NCBI RefSeq assembly: GCF_019977315.1
Contig: NZ_AP024652.1
Coordinates: 1,240,001-1,304,000 of the forward strand
DNA: 64,000 nucleotides
DNA from: Arthrobacter sp. StoSoilB22
Lineage (GTDB): Bacteria; Actinomycetota; Actinomycetes; Actinomycetales; Micrococcaceae
Direction of reading: 5' to 3'
Shown piece after piece: positions 35,756 through 44,637 of this stretch. The translations under genes and the position numbers were made by a program. The notes under the pieces are model-generated. The model was not told where the DNA came from. It worked only from the letters and a program-made list of their open reading frames with translations, and ran no database searches. Position 1 is the first letter of the stretch. Every line of letters starts with the position of its first letter.

Positions 35756-36406
35756 GTGCAGGGCATCAACGATTTCATCCTCGCAGCAGCCGAGCAGCCA
35801 TGGGTGTTGTTCCTGGTGCTGGCCTGCTGCGTGATAGATGGCTTCTTCCCGCCCATCCCCAGCGAATCCGTGGTGGTGGGCCTGAGCGCCGTCTCCGGAA
35901 GCAGCGGCTCGCCCAACGTGTGGCTGCTGGGTTTGATGGCAGCCCTGGGAGCGTTCTCCGGCGACAACATTGCGTATATCATCGGCCGACGCATCGGCAT
36001 CCAGCGCTGGCGTTGGATGCGCACGCAGCGGATGCAGGGCGCCTTCCGTTGGGCAGGCAAGGAACTTCGACGGCGGTCGGCCTCGCTCATCATGGTGGCC
36101 CGCTTCATCCCCATTGGCAGGGTGGCTGTGAACCTGACAGCCGGCGCCACGCATTTCCACCACCGACGCTTCGTGGCCCTCACTGCCATGTCCGCCGTCC
36201 TCTGGGCCACGTATTCGGTGATCCTTGGCTACTTCTTTGGTGTCTGGTTCGAGGACAACCATCTGCTGGGCGCCGTCATAGCGATCGTTGTGGCCGTGAT
36301 CCTGGGAATCATCATTGATCGGATCATCAGTAAAGTCCGGGGATCGGTTCCCTTGGACGGCAAAAACATCCCGGAGGAAGACGCCCCGACTCCACCCACG
36401 GTATGA
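35756..36406 (+). CDS. DedA-family membrane protein, copy 1
   Basis: This 216-residue DedA/SNARE-associated membrane protein belongs to a family implicated in undecaprenyl-phosphate or phospholipid translocation and envelope homeostasis. The re-entrant loop motif FFPPIPSESVVVGLSA and the later VARFIPIGRVAVNLTAGAT carry the conserved Pro, Glu and Arg residues. Four or five hydrophobic segments are visible. The GTG has AAGGAAA just upstream. A second DedA gene follows, and the pair sits inside a nucleoside-salvage cluster without an obvious functional link. Confidence 0.88.
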   Translation: MQGINDFILAAAEQPWVLFLVLACCVIDGFFPPIPSESVVVGLSAVSGSSGSPNVWLLGLMAALGAFSGDNIAYIIGRRIGIQRWRWMRTQRMQGAFRWAGKELRRRSASLIMVARFIPIGRVAVNLTAGATHFHHRRFVALTAMSAVLWATYSVILGYFFGVWFEDNHLLGAVIAIVVAVILGIIIDRIISKVRGSVPLDGKNIPEEDAPTPPTV

Positions 36407-36580
36407 CGCTTCCTGCCCCGGAAGATCAGCCCGGCGGTTGACGACGGCACCTTATCAGCACCTATAGCGTTAAGCGTGTGATCCCTTGGCTGGGGCGTAG
36501 CGAACGACGTCCCGGCCGTGGGACACTAGAGCGACTTCGGTCACATCGTCAAGTCATATTCGTCTAGGAGCTACCGTCGC

Positions 36581-37291
36581 GTGGAGTTTTTGAACCAAAT
36601 GCTCGAGCATGCAGCCGGGCAGCCCTGGATATACCCGGTACTCCTGGTCTTCTTCTTCATTGACGGATTTGCCACCATCCTTCCCAGCGAAACAGCCATT
36701 GTTGGCCTCTCGGCGCTGTCCCTTCACAGCGGAGAACCCAACCTCTGGATTCTGGGAGCCACCGCCCTGGTGGGCGCCATGGCCGGGGACAATATGGCCT
36801 ACATGCTGGGCCGGAAAATCGGCCTCACCCGCTGGAAGTGGATGCGCAGGCCCAAGGTCCAGAAGATGTTTGCCTGGGCGCAGTACGAGTTGGACAAGCG
36901 CGGCGCGGTACTTATCTTCACGGCCCGGTACATCCCTTGGGGTCGCGTAGCTGTGAACTACGTTGCCGGACAAACCGGTTTCCGCCACCGCACTTTCTTC
37001 TGGCTGGACGCTTTCGCGTGCATCACCTGGGTTGCGTATTCCATCGGCATTGGCTTGCTGGCGGGTCAATGGGTCCACAACAATCCATTGCTGGGCGTGG
37101 GGATCGCCGTCGCGTTTGCCGTGATCCTGGGAATTGTGGTCGATCACGCCCTGCGTTGGTGGCACAAGTACCTTGAGAAGAAGGATGCCGCCCGTGAAGC
37201 GGCTGCAGAGGCTGCGGTACCCGCAGCAGAACCGTCGGATTTGTCGCAAAAGGCAGCCGCCGGCGTCGACCTCTCCAAACCCGCTGGCTAA
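36581..37291 (+). CDS. DedA-family membrane protein, copy 2
   Basis: This 236-residue paralogue of the previous gene has the matching motifs FATILPSETAIVGLSAL and TARYIPWGRVAVNYVAGQT. In the first motif the proline pair is reduced to a single Pro (ILPSE), a difference from copy 1. The C-terminal tail of about 35 residues is rich in Ala and Glu. It begins with GTG; AGGAG lies about 12 bases upstream, farther than usual. The 174-base gap before it has no other gene. Confidence 0.88.
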   Translation: MEFLNQMLEHAAGQPWIYPVLLVFFFIDGFATILPSETAIVGLSALSLHSGEPNLWILGATALVGAMAGDNMAYMLGRKIGLTRWKWMRRPKVQKMFAWAQYELDKRGAVLIFTARYIPWGRVAVNYVAGQTGFRHRTFFWLDAFACITWVAYSIGIGLLAGQWVHNNPLLGVGIAVAFAVILGIVVDHALRWWHKYLEKKDAAREAAAEAAVPAAEPSDLSQKAAAGVDLSKPAG

Positions 37292-37307
37292 GCATCTGCC
37301 GTCCCCC

Positions 37308-37313
37308 TACAGT
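37308..37313 (+). promoter_or_regulatory. -10 element, leaderless add
   Basis: TACAGT, then TAGTAC, then the GTG at 37320. Confidence 0.55.
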
Positions 37314-37319
37314 TAGTAC

Positions 37320-38462
37320 GTGACTGAGCCTATTCTTGACGCTGCCCCTGCCCTTGATTTCGATTTGAAGTCCCTGCCCAAGGTTTCCCTCCACGATCAC
37401 CTGGACGGAGGACTTCGCCCGGCCACCATCATCGAGCTGGCCGAAGCCGCCGGCCACACCCTGCCCTCCACCGATCCCGTGGCACTGGGCGAATGGTTCC
37501 GTGAATCCGCCGACTCCGGTTCGCTGGTTCGCTACCTCGAAACGTTCGACCACACCGTGGCCGTCATGCAGACCAAGGAAGGCCTGTTCCGGGTCGCCAA
37601 GGAGTTCGTGGAAGACCTGGCCGAGGACGGCGTGGTGTACGGCGAAGTCCGCTGGGCACCTGAACAGCACCTGCAGCAGGGCCTGACCTTGGACGAGGTT
37701 GTGGAAGCGGTGCAGACCGGCCTCGAGGCAGGCATGGAATCCGCTGAAGAACGCGGCCAGCAGATCCAGGTAGGGCAGCTCATCACTGCCATGCGGCACG
37801 CCGACCGCGGTCAGGAAATCGCCGAGCTCGCTGTCCGCCACCGCGCCAACGGCGCCGTCGGCTTCGACATTGCAGGCGCTGAGGACGGCTTCCTGCCCTC
37901 CCGCTTCAAGGACGCGTTCACCTACCTGGCAGAGAACAACTTCCCGGCCACAGTCCACGCCGGTGAGGCCGCCGGATTGGACAGCATCCAGTCCGCCCTG
38001 GTGGATGGGCGCGCCTTGCGCCTGGGCCACGGTGTGCGGATCGCCGAGGACATCTCGGTGGAGTTCGAGGACAACTCCGACGACGACGGCGAGGACACCA
38101 TCGGCATGGTGACTATCGGCAGCGTGGCCGCTTGGGTCCGTGACCGCGGAATTGCCTTGGAAATTTGCCCTTCCTCCAACCTCCAGACCGGTGCCATTTC
38201 CGGCTTTGGCGAGGGCATTGAAAGCCACCCGGTGGACATGCTCTTCCAGCTGGGCTTCAACGTCACCATCAACACGGACAACCGCCTCATGAGCGGTGTG
38301 ACCCTGACGGATGAGTTTGAGCTCCTGGTGGAAACTTTCGATTACGACCTCGAAGACCTGCTCGAACTGACGCTCAACGCCGCAGAAGCAGCTTTCCTGC
38401 CCTTGGACGAGCGCGAAGCCTTGGTTGAGTACATCAACGATGCCTACGCCAATCTCGGCTAA
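37320..38462 (+). CDS. add: Adenosine deaminase
   Basis: This zinc enzyme deaminates adenosine and deoxyadenosine. The metal pair H25/H27 is in SLHDHLDGG, the third His in TVHAGEAAG with the catalytic Glu, RLGHGVRIAED supplies another conserved His, and INTDNRLMSG the last Asp. At 380 residues it is slightly long because of an acidic insert (FEDNSDDDGEDT, near residue 245) that most homologues lack. It has its own leaderless-type promoter although it lies in the nucleoside cluster. It overlaps mazG by 23 bases. Confidence 0.94.
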   Translation: MTEPILDAAPALDFDLKSLPKVSLHDHLDGGLRPATIIELAEAAGHTLPSTDPVALGEWFRESADSGSLVRYLETFDHTVAVMQTKEGLFRVAKEFVEDLAEDGVVYGEVRWAPEQHLQQGLTLDEVVEAVQTGLEAGMESAEERGQQIQVGQLITAMRHADRGQEIAELAVRHRANGAVGFDIAGAEDGFLPSRFKDAFTYLAENNFPATVHAGEAAGLDSIQSALVDGRALRLGHGVRIAEDISVEFEDNSDDDGEDTIGMVTIGSVAAWVRDRGIALEICPSSNLQTGAISGFGEGIESHPVDMLFQLGFNVTINTDNRLMSGVTLTDEFELLVETFDYDLEDLLELTLNAAEAAFLPLDEREALVEYINDAYANLG

Positions 38463-39129
38463 CAACGGCCTGGCGGAGCTGCTGGGGACCGTTGCCGCCC
38501 TGCGTGAGCACTGCCCTTGGATGGGTGCGCTGACCCACGAATCGCTGGTTGAGTACTTGATCGAGGAAGCCTATGAAGTGGTGGACTCGATTGAGGCCGG
38601 CGACTCCCTCGACAGGGACCACGAGCTCCGCGGCGAGCTGGGCGATGTGCTGCTTCAAGTAGTACTTCACGCCCGGCTCGCCGAGGAGCGCGGCAGTTTT
38701 GACTTCGAGGACGTAGCCCGGGAAATCAACGCCAAGATGGTCCGGCGAAATCAGCACGTCTTCAAAGCCGACGGATCCCTGCAGGACAGTTTTCCGGCCA
38801 GCGTGGAGGAAATCATCATCAAGTGGGACGCCGCCAAACGCGCCGAGAAGCCGGAGCGGAAAGATCCCTTCGAAGGCATCCCGCCGCACCTTCCTGCGTT
38901 GGCAGCGGCGCAGAAGTCCCTGGACCGGGCGGCCCGCGCAGTTCTGCCGGTTGACACCAGAACCCGCTCGGCCGACGTCGTACTTCCTGTCGTCCCGGAC
39001 TCGGAAGAGGAGCTCGGCGCGTTGCTGCTCGCCGTCGTTGCCGGCGCCCGGGAGCAAGGACTCGACGCCGAACGGGCCCTCCGTGCCGCTGTTCGATCGT
39101 TTCAGAACACCCAGGCGCGGCCTTCATGA
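38440..39129 (+). CDS. mazG: MazG-family nucleoside triphosphate pyrophosphohydrolase
   Basis: MazG hydrolyses (d)NTPs to monophosphates, cleaning the pool of abnormal nucleotides. The alpha-helical NTP-PPase metal motifs are IEEAYEVVDSIE (EExxE) and GELGDVLLQVVLHA (ExxD), with CPWMGALTHESL at the start, where most MazG proteins have CPWD...TH. A single MazG domain is followed by a divergent tail of about 90 residues, so this is the one-domain form. ATG 38440 lies inside the end of add. The nucleoside-catabolic neighbourhood fits its role. Confidence 0.88.
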   Translation: MPTPISANNGLAELLGTVAALREHCPWMGALTHESLVEYLIEEAYEVVDSIEAGDSLDRDHELRGELGDVLLQVVLHARLAEERGSFDFEDVAREINAKMVRRNQHVFKADGSLQDSFPASVEEIIIKWDAAKRAEKPERKDPFEGIPPHLPALAAAQKSLDRAARAVLPVDTRTRSADVVLPVVPDSEEELGALLLAVVAGAREQGLDAERALRAAVRSFQNTQARPS

Positions 39130-39161
39130 CGTGAACAGTTGGAAGCCGTGCCGTAACCTAA

Positions 39162-40526
<1,365 letters not shown>

Positions 40527-40544
40527 CCTTCAGCGAAAACAGCT

Positions 40545-40588
40545 AACCGGTGGCTATGGTGGAAAGACCATGGCCGCCGGTTCTGTTT
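40545..40588 (+). terminator. Terminator of eno
   Basis: AACCGGTGGCTATGGT pairs with ACCATGGCCGCCGGTT (two wobble pairs) around GGAAAG, followed by CTGTTT. Confidence 0.75.
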
Positions 40589-40674
40589 AACTCCGGTTCT
40601 GCTTAACGCGGGCCAGGTCAGCAACAGCAAGCGCAGCAACCCGCCAGGCAAGCACCGGGCATTACAGGAGTGTC

Positions 40675-41481
40675 ATGGCCACCCGTCGTCCAAAGGTACC
40701 CAGGGCCGACGCCCTTGGCAGCACGCCCAGCCGCAGCCGCCCCGCCGGTGGCAGCCAAGCTCCCGGTGGTAGCCAACCTTCCGGTGGTAGCCCATCCGCC
40801 AGTGGTTCCCGCCCGTCCGGGGAAGGCGCAAGCTCCCACGTCGCCTCCGGCAAGGGATCCCAGGCTGGATCCAAGGGCGCGGAGGTCATCAAGGCCGAGT
40901 TTGGCGGCGAGCGTGCACCGTCGAACGCATCGACTCCCGCGGTGGGGAGCAAAGCCCCCGGCGCCGGCAAGAACTCCGCCGGCAGGAAGCCAACGGGGAC
41001 TACATCCAAGGGTGTGGACACTAAATCTCCGGGCAAGGACCAGGGCTCCGGAAAGTCGGGCCCTGCCAAGGAAGACCGCGACCTCGATCCCGTACCGGCA
41101 AAAGCATTCTCCGGCCGGATGCTTGCGCTGGCCGTGGTGATGATTGCCATCACTATCCTGCTGGCCCCCACCGTGAAGATTTTCCTGGAGAAACGTGCCG
41201 AAATTTCCGCGCTGGAGGCAGAAATTGCCGGGCGGAAGGCTGAGCAAACTGAGCTGAACAAACAGCTATCCCGGTGGCAGGACCCCAACTACGTGAAACA
41301 ACAGGCCCGGGACCGCATTAACATGGTTATGCCGGGTGAAACAGGTTACTGGGTGTTTGGGGGAGAAGAAGCCGCCGGCACACCGGGTGGCCGCACCGGC
41401 TCCGGATCGTCGGCCAACCCGGAGAATCTGCCCTGGGTGGATGCTCTCTGGGAGTCAATCAGACGATCGGCAACTGACTAG
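40675..41481 (+). CDS. FtsB/DivIC-type septum formation initiator protein
   Basis: This single-pass division protein has a TM at about residues 149-167 (LALAVVMIAITILLAPTVK), a coiled coil at 170-200 and the conserved DivIC tail DPNYVKQQARDRINMVMPGE with ETGYWVF. It differs from the usual bacterial FtsB (about 100 residues) by a cytoplasmic tail of about 145 residues built from Gly, Ser, Pro and Lys with GGSQ/GGSP-like repeats. CAGGAG precedes the ATG. It lies between eno and DUF501-ppx, the standard actinobacterial order. Confidence 0.9.
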   Translation: MATRRPKVPRADALGSTPSRSRPAGGSQAPGGSQPSGGSPSASGSRPSGEGASSHVASGKGSQAGSKGAEVIKAEFGGERAPSNASTPAVGSKAPGAGKNSAGRKPTGTTSKGVDTKSPGKDQGSGKSGPAKEDRDLDPVPAKAFSGRMLALAVVMIAITILLAPTVKIFLEKRAEISALEAEIAGRKAEQTELNKQLSRWQDPNYVKQQARDRINMVMPGETGYWVFGGEEAAGTPGGRTGSGSSANPENLPWVDALWESIRRSATD

Positions 41482-41538
41482 ACGCGGTGCCCGCCGCCGT
41501 CGTGTCCGCATGGGACGTGACAAAAAGGGGCAGGAAGG

Positions 41539-42234
41539 TTGGCAGCGCAAGTGGAACAGAACACGGCAGCCGTGCCGCATGAATCCCGCCAGCCATCAGC
41601 ACACGATCTCGAGGTCCTGAGCCGCCAATTGGGCAGGCCGGTCCGCGACGTTGTGGAGATCCCGGCCAGGTGCGTCTGCGGGAACCCCTTGGTGGCGGCT
41701 ACGGCTCCCAGGCTCAGCAACGGAACACCTTTCCCCACAACGTTCTACCTCACCCACCCCGTCATTACTTCCGCGGTGTCGCGGCTTGAAGCTGGTGGGC
41801 TGATGAACGAGATGAATGAGCGCTTGACCGCGGATCAGGAACTGGCCGGTGCCTACCGTGGCGCCCATGATGCTTACCTCCAGGCCCGCAACGAGATCGC
41901 CGGCCGCTCCGGCACCGGAGCGGTGCCGGAGATCGACGGCATTTCCGCGGGCGGCATGCCCACCCGCGTGAAATGCCTCCATGTCCTGGTGGGTCACTCG
42001 TTGGCTGCCGGACCGGGCGTCAACCCGCTGGGGGACGAGGCACTGGCCTCGATCACCGAGTGGTGGACCAAGGACCGCTGTTATTGCGATGGCGCCTGGG
42101 ACACAGCCGGCGAGGCCCCTTCGCGGGACTTGAGCCGCCATGGTCCGCAAGGACTGCCGGACATCGTGGGGCGTCCCGCGCCCGTGCGGAAATCCAAGAG
42201 CGAATCCCACGGCGAGCAGGAAGGTACTGCATGA
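41539..42234 (+). CDS. DUF501-family protein
   Basis: This uncharacterised conserved actinobacterial protein is usually encoded between the FtsB-like gene and ppx, as here. The family core starts at LEVLSRQLGRPVRDVVEIPARCVCG and continues with RLSNGTPFPTTFYLTHP and VKCLHVLVGHSLAAGPGVNPLGDEAL. The conserved Cys and His residues suggest a metal or cofactor site, but no function is known to me. The start is uncertain: TTG 41539 abuts a GGAAGG stretch and GTG 41551 is an alternative. The stop overlaps the ppx ATG. Confidence 0.85.
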   Translation: MAAQVEQNTAAVPHESRQPSAHDLEVLSRQLGRPVRDVVEIPARCVCGNPLVAATAPRLSNGTPFPTTFYLTHPVITSAVSRLEAGGLMNEMNERLTADQELAGAYRGAHDAYLQARNEIAGRSGTGAVPEIDGISAGGMPTRVKCLHVLVGHSLAAGPGVNPLGDEALASITEWWTKDRCYCDGAWDTAGEAPSRDLSRHGPQGLPDIVGRPAPVRKSKSESHGEQEGTA

Positions 42235-43196
42235 GCCGCGTTGCTGCCATTGACTGCGGAACCAACTCCATCCGCCTCCTCATTGCTGATGCTTCTGCGG
42301 CATCAGAGAACGCTGCGACGGGTCCCCTGACGGACGTCGTGCGTGAAATGCGGGTGGTCAGGCTGGGCCAAGGCGTCGATGCTACGGGTGAACTGGCCCC
42401 TGAGGCCCTGGAACGCACCTTCGCTGCGACACGTGACTACGCGGAACTCATCACGGAGCACGGTGCAGGGCGTATCCGCTTCGCAGCGACGTCCGCCACC
42501 CGTGACGCCCGCAACCGGCAGGTCTTTGTGGACGGCATACGGGAGCTCCTGGGCGTTGAGCCGGAGGTCATTTCCGGTGACGAGGAAGCTGCGCTGTCCT
42601 TCGCCGGGGCCAGCAGTGTTCTGCCGGCCACGGGGGCGGACCCAATCTTGGTGGTGGACCTCGGTGGCGGCAGCACTGAGTTCGTTCTGGGCGACTCCAC
42701 TGGCGTCATCGCAGCACGCTCCGTGGACATCGGCTGCGTGCGGCTCACCGAACGTCACCTTCGCAGCGATCCGCCCACCGCTGCGCAAATCGCCGCAGCG
42801 GAGGCCGACGTCGATGCCGCGCTTGATCTTGCCGCGCAGACGGTACCGCTGGCCCGCGCCACGGCAGTGGTGGGCGTTGCCGGTTCCATCACCACCATCA
42901 CCGCGCACGCGCTGGGCCTGGACGAATACCAGCCCAACCGGATCCACGGTGCGTCGCTGGACCTCGAAACCATCACCGATGCGTGCACCAACCTGCTGGA
43001 AATGACCCGGGACGAGCGCGCGGCGCTTCCCTACATGCATCCGGGCCGCGTGGAAGTTATCGGCGCCGGAGCGTTGGTGTGGCGCCGGATCCTGGACCGC
43101 TTGGCGACTGTCAGCCAAGGAGCCATCCAAGCGGCCGTCTCCAGCGAACATGACATCCTGGACGGCATCGCCCTGAGTATCCGGGACAGCCGATGA
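42231..43196 (+). CDS. ppx: Exopolyphosphatase/guanosine pentaphosphatase (Ppx/GppA)
   Basis: This member of the actin-like ATPase (ASKHA) superfamily hydrolyses polyphosphate and/or pppGpp. The phosphate-1 loop is AAIDCGTNSIRLLI at the N-terminus and the phosphate-2 loop is VVDLGGGSTEFVLG. ISGDEEAALSFAGA contains the catalytic Glu region, and VGVAGSITTI follows. At 321 residues it is the short form without C-terminal domains, as in actinobacteria. The ATG overlaps the DUF501 stop by four bases, and its own stop overlaps the protease start in the same way. Confidence 0.92.
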   Translation: MSRVAAIDCGTNSIRLLIADASAASENAATGPLTDVVREMRVVRLGQGVDATGELAPEALERTFAATRDYAELITEHGAGRIRFAATSATRDARNRQVFVDGIRELLGVEPEVISGDEEAALSFAGASSVLPATGADPILVVDLGGGSTEFVLGDSTGVIAARSVDIGCVRLTERHLRSDPPTAAQIAAAEADVDAALDLAAQTVPLARATAVVGVAGSITTITAHALGLDEYQPNRIHGASLDLETITDACTNLLEMTRDERAALPYMHPGRVEVIGAGALVWRRILDRLATVSQGAIQAAVSSEHDILDGIALSIRDSR

Positions 43197-44599
43197 CACA
43201 GCGGCACCGGCGCGCCCTGTCAGCTGCGCTTGCCACCATCCTGGCCGGTGCGACGCTGGCGGGTGCGCTGTTGTCGGCTCCGGCGGCCAACGCTGACGCG
43301 TGGCGGGACAAGGAGTACTGGCTCAAGGAATCTGGAGTCATCAACGCCTGGCAGGTGTCCAAGGGTGCTGGAGTCAAGGTAGCCATCATTGATAGCGGCG
43401 TTGACGGAAGCCACCCGGACCTCAAGGGAGTTGTGGTCGGGGGAACGGACGTCTCCAATGCCGGGGCTCCGAACGGACAAAAAAGCATCGGCGCCAACAC
43501 CGAGCACGGCACATTGGTGGCCACCATGCTGGCCGGGCGGGGCCACACAACACCCACGCCGCCCCCGTCGCCCTCAGCGTCCGCTTCGGCGTCACCAGCC
43601 CCACCGCCTCCGCCGCCAACCACTCCGCCTGCCGGGGGACCGGACGGCATCACCGGGGTTGCGCCCGAAGCGGAGATTCTGGCCATCTCAACCTGGCTGG
43701 GTTCACCCAACCCCGGCGGCAAGACAGACCAGGAGCAGATACCGGAGGCCGTCCGCTGGGCCGTGGACAACGGTGCCAAGGTCATCAACATTTCCCTGGG
43801 CAGTACCTCGCCGGATTGGCCGCAGAGCTGGGATGCAGCGTTCCTTTACGCGGAGCAGAAGGACGTGGTGATTGTTGCCGCCGCCGGAAACCGCGTTGGA
43901 GGCAATATTCAAGTTGGCGCCCCGGCCACCATTCCTGGTGTCCTCACCGTGGCAGGCCTTGATGGCGAGGGCCGCGCCAGCGTTGACTCCTCGTCCCAGG
44001 GCATCAGCATTGGAGTGGCTGCCCCGGCCGAAAAGCTGGTGGGCGGCATCCCCGGAGGTTCCTATGCCGAGTGGGCTGGGACGTCCGGAGCGGCCCCCAT
44101 CGTGTCGGGTGTGGCGGCACTGATCCGTTCCAAGTGGCCGGAAATGAGCGCTACCCAGGTCATCAACAGGATCGTCAGCACTGCCAAGGACGCCGGCGCT
44201 CCCGGCAAGGACCCAATTTACGGCTACGGCATCCTTAACGCCGAAGCCGCGTTGAAGAATGACGTACCCGTCACCAGCACTAACCCGCTGGGTTCCATCG
44301 GGGACTGGATCCGCGTCCACCGGCGTGGTGTCTTCAGCGAGCCCGAGCCGGCGCCCGTGGCAAGCCCCACCAGTGCCGCACCCACGCTGGCCGATCCGAC
44401 TGTTCCCGTAGCGAAGACGCCGGCCACCATGGACGACGCCCTTCCTGCCGCCGTCGTGCTTGGTTTTGGCGCCCTGTTCATTGCCTTGGTCTCAGGTGCG
44501 GCGATCCAGTTGCGAAGGGTCTCAAAGAACCCGCCCGCAGTGCCCGAAGAGGCCGAAACGGGTGCCCTTGTAAAGGTGGATCCACCCACCCGGACGTAG
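43193..44599 (+). CDS. Secreted, membrane-anchored subtilisin-like serine protease (mycosin-like)
   Basis: This S8 peptidase has a signal peptide (about residues 1-35, ending APAANADA) and a C-terminal TM (about 418-440) followed by a short cytoplasmic tail, the layout of mycosins. The catalytic triad is D67 in AIIDSGVDGSHPD, H105 in NTEHGTLVA and S298 in AGTSGAAPIVSG, with oxyanion N233 in AAAGN. A Pro/Ser/Ala-rich linker (residues 118-149) is inserted just after the catalytic His helix. No type VII secretion genes lie nearby, so a role in that pathway is not supported here. Translation is coupled to ppx. Confidence 0.88.
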   Translation: MTQRHRRALSAALATILAGATLAGALLSAPAANADAWRDKEYWLKESGVINAWQVSKGAGVKVAIIDSGVDGSHPDLKGVVVGGTDVSNAGAPNGQKSIGANTEHGTLVATMLAGRGHTTPTPPPSPSASASASPAPPPPPPTTPPAGGPDGITGVAPEAEILAISTWLGSPNPGGKTDQEQIPEAVRWAVDNGAKVINISLGSTSPDWPQSWDAAFLYAEQKDVVIVAAAGNRVGGNIQVGAPATIPGVLTVAGLDGEGRASVDSSSQGISIGVAAPAEKLVGGIPGGSYAEWAGTSGAAPIVSGVAALIRSKWPEMSATQVINRIVSTAKDAGAPGKDPIYGYGILNAEAALKNDVPVTSTNPLGSIGDWIRVHRRGVFSEPEPAPVASPTSAAPTLADPTVPVAKTPATMDDALPAAVVLGFGALFIALVSGAAIQLRRVSKNPPAVPEEAETGALVKVDPPTRT

Positions 44600-44625
44600 T
44601 TAGTGAAGATTTTCACAAAGTGCTG

Positions 44626-44631
44626 TACTCT
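44626..44631 (+). promoter_or_regulatory. -10 element, leaderless ndh
   Basis: TACTCT, then GGAATC, then the ATG at 44638. Confidence 0.55.
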
Positions 44632-44637
44632 GGAATC

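Noticed and set aside
43550..43640. Possible frameshift or sequencing artefact in the proline-rich stretch of the subtilase
   Set aside because: The frame continues smoothly with intact catalytic residues on both sides, and Pro/Ser linkers are common in secreted actinobacterial proteins.
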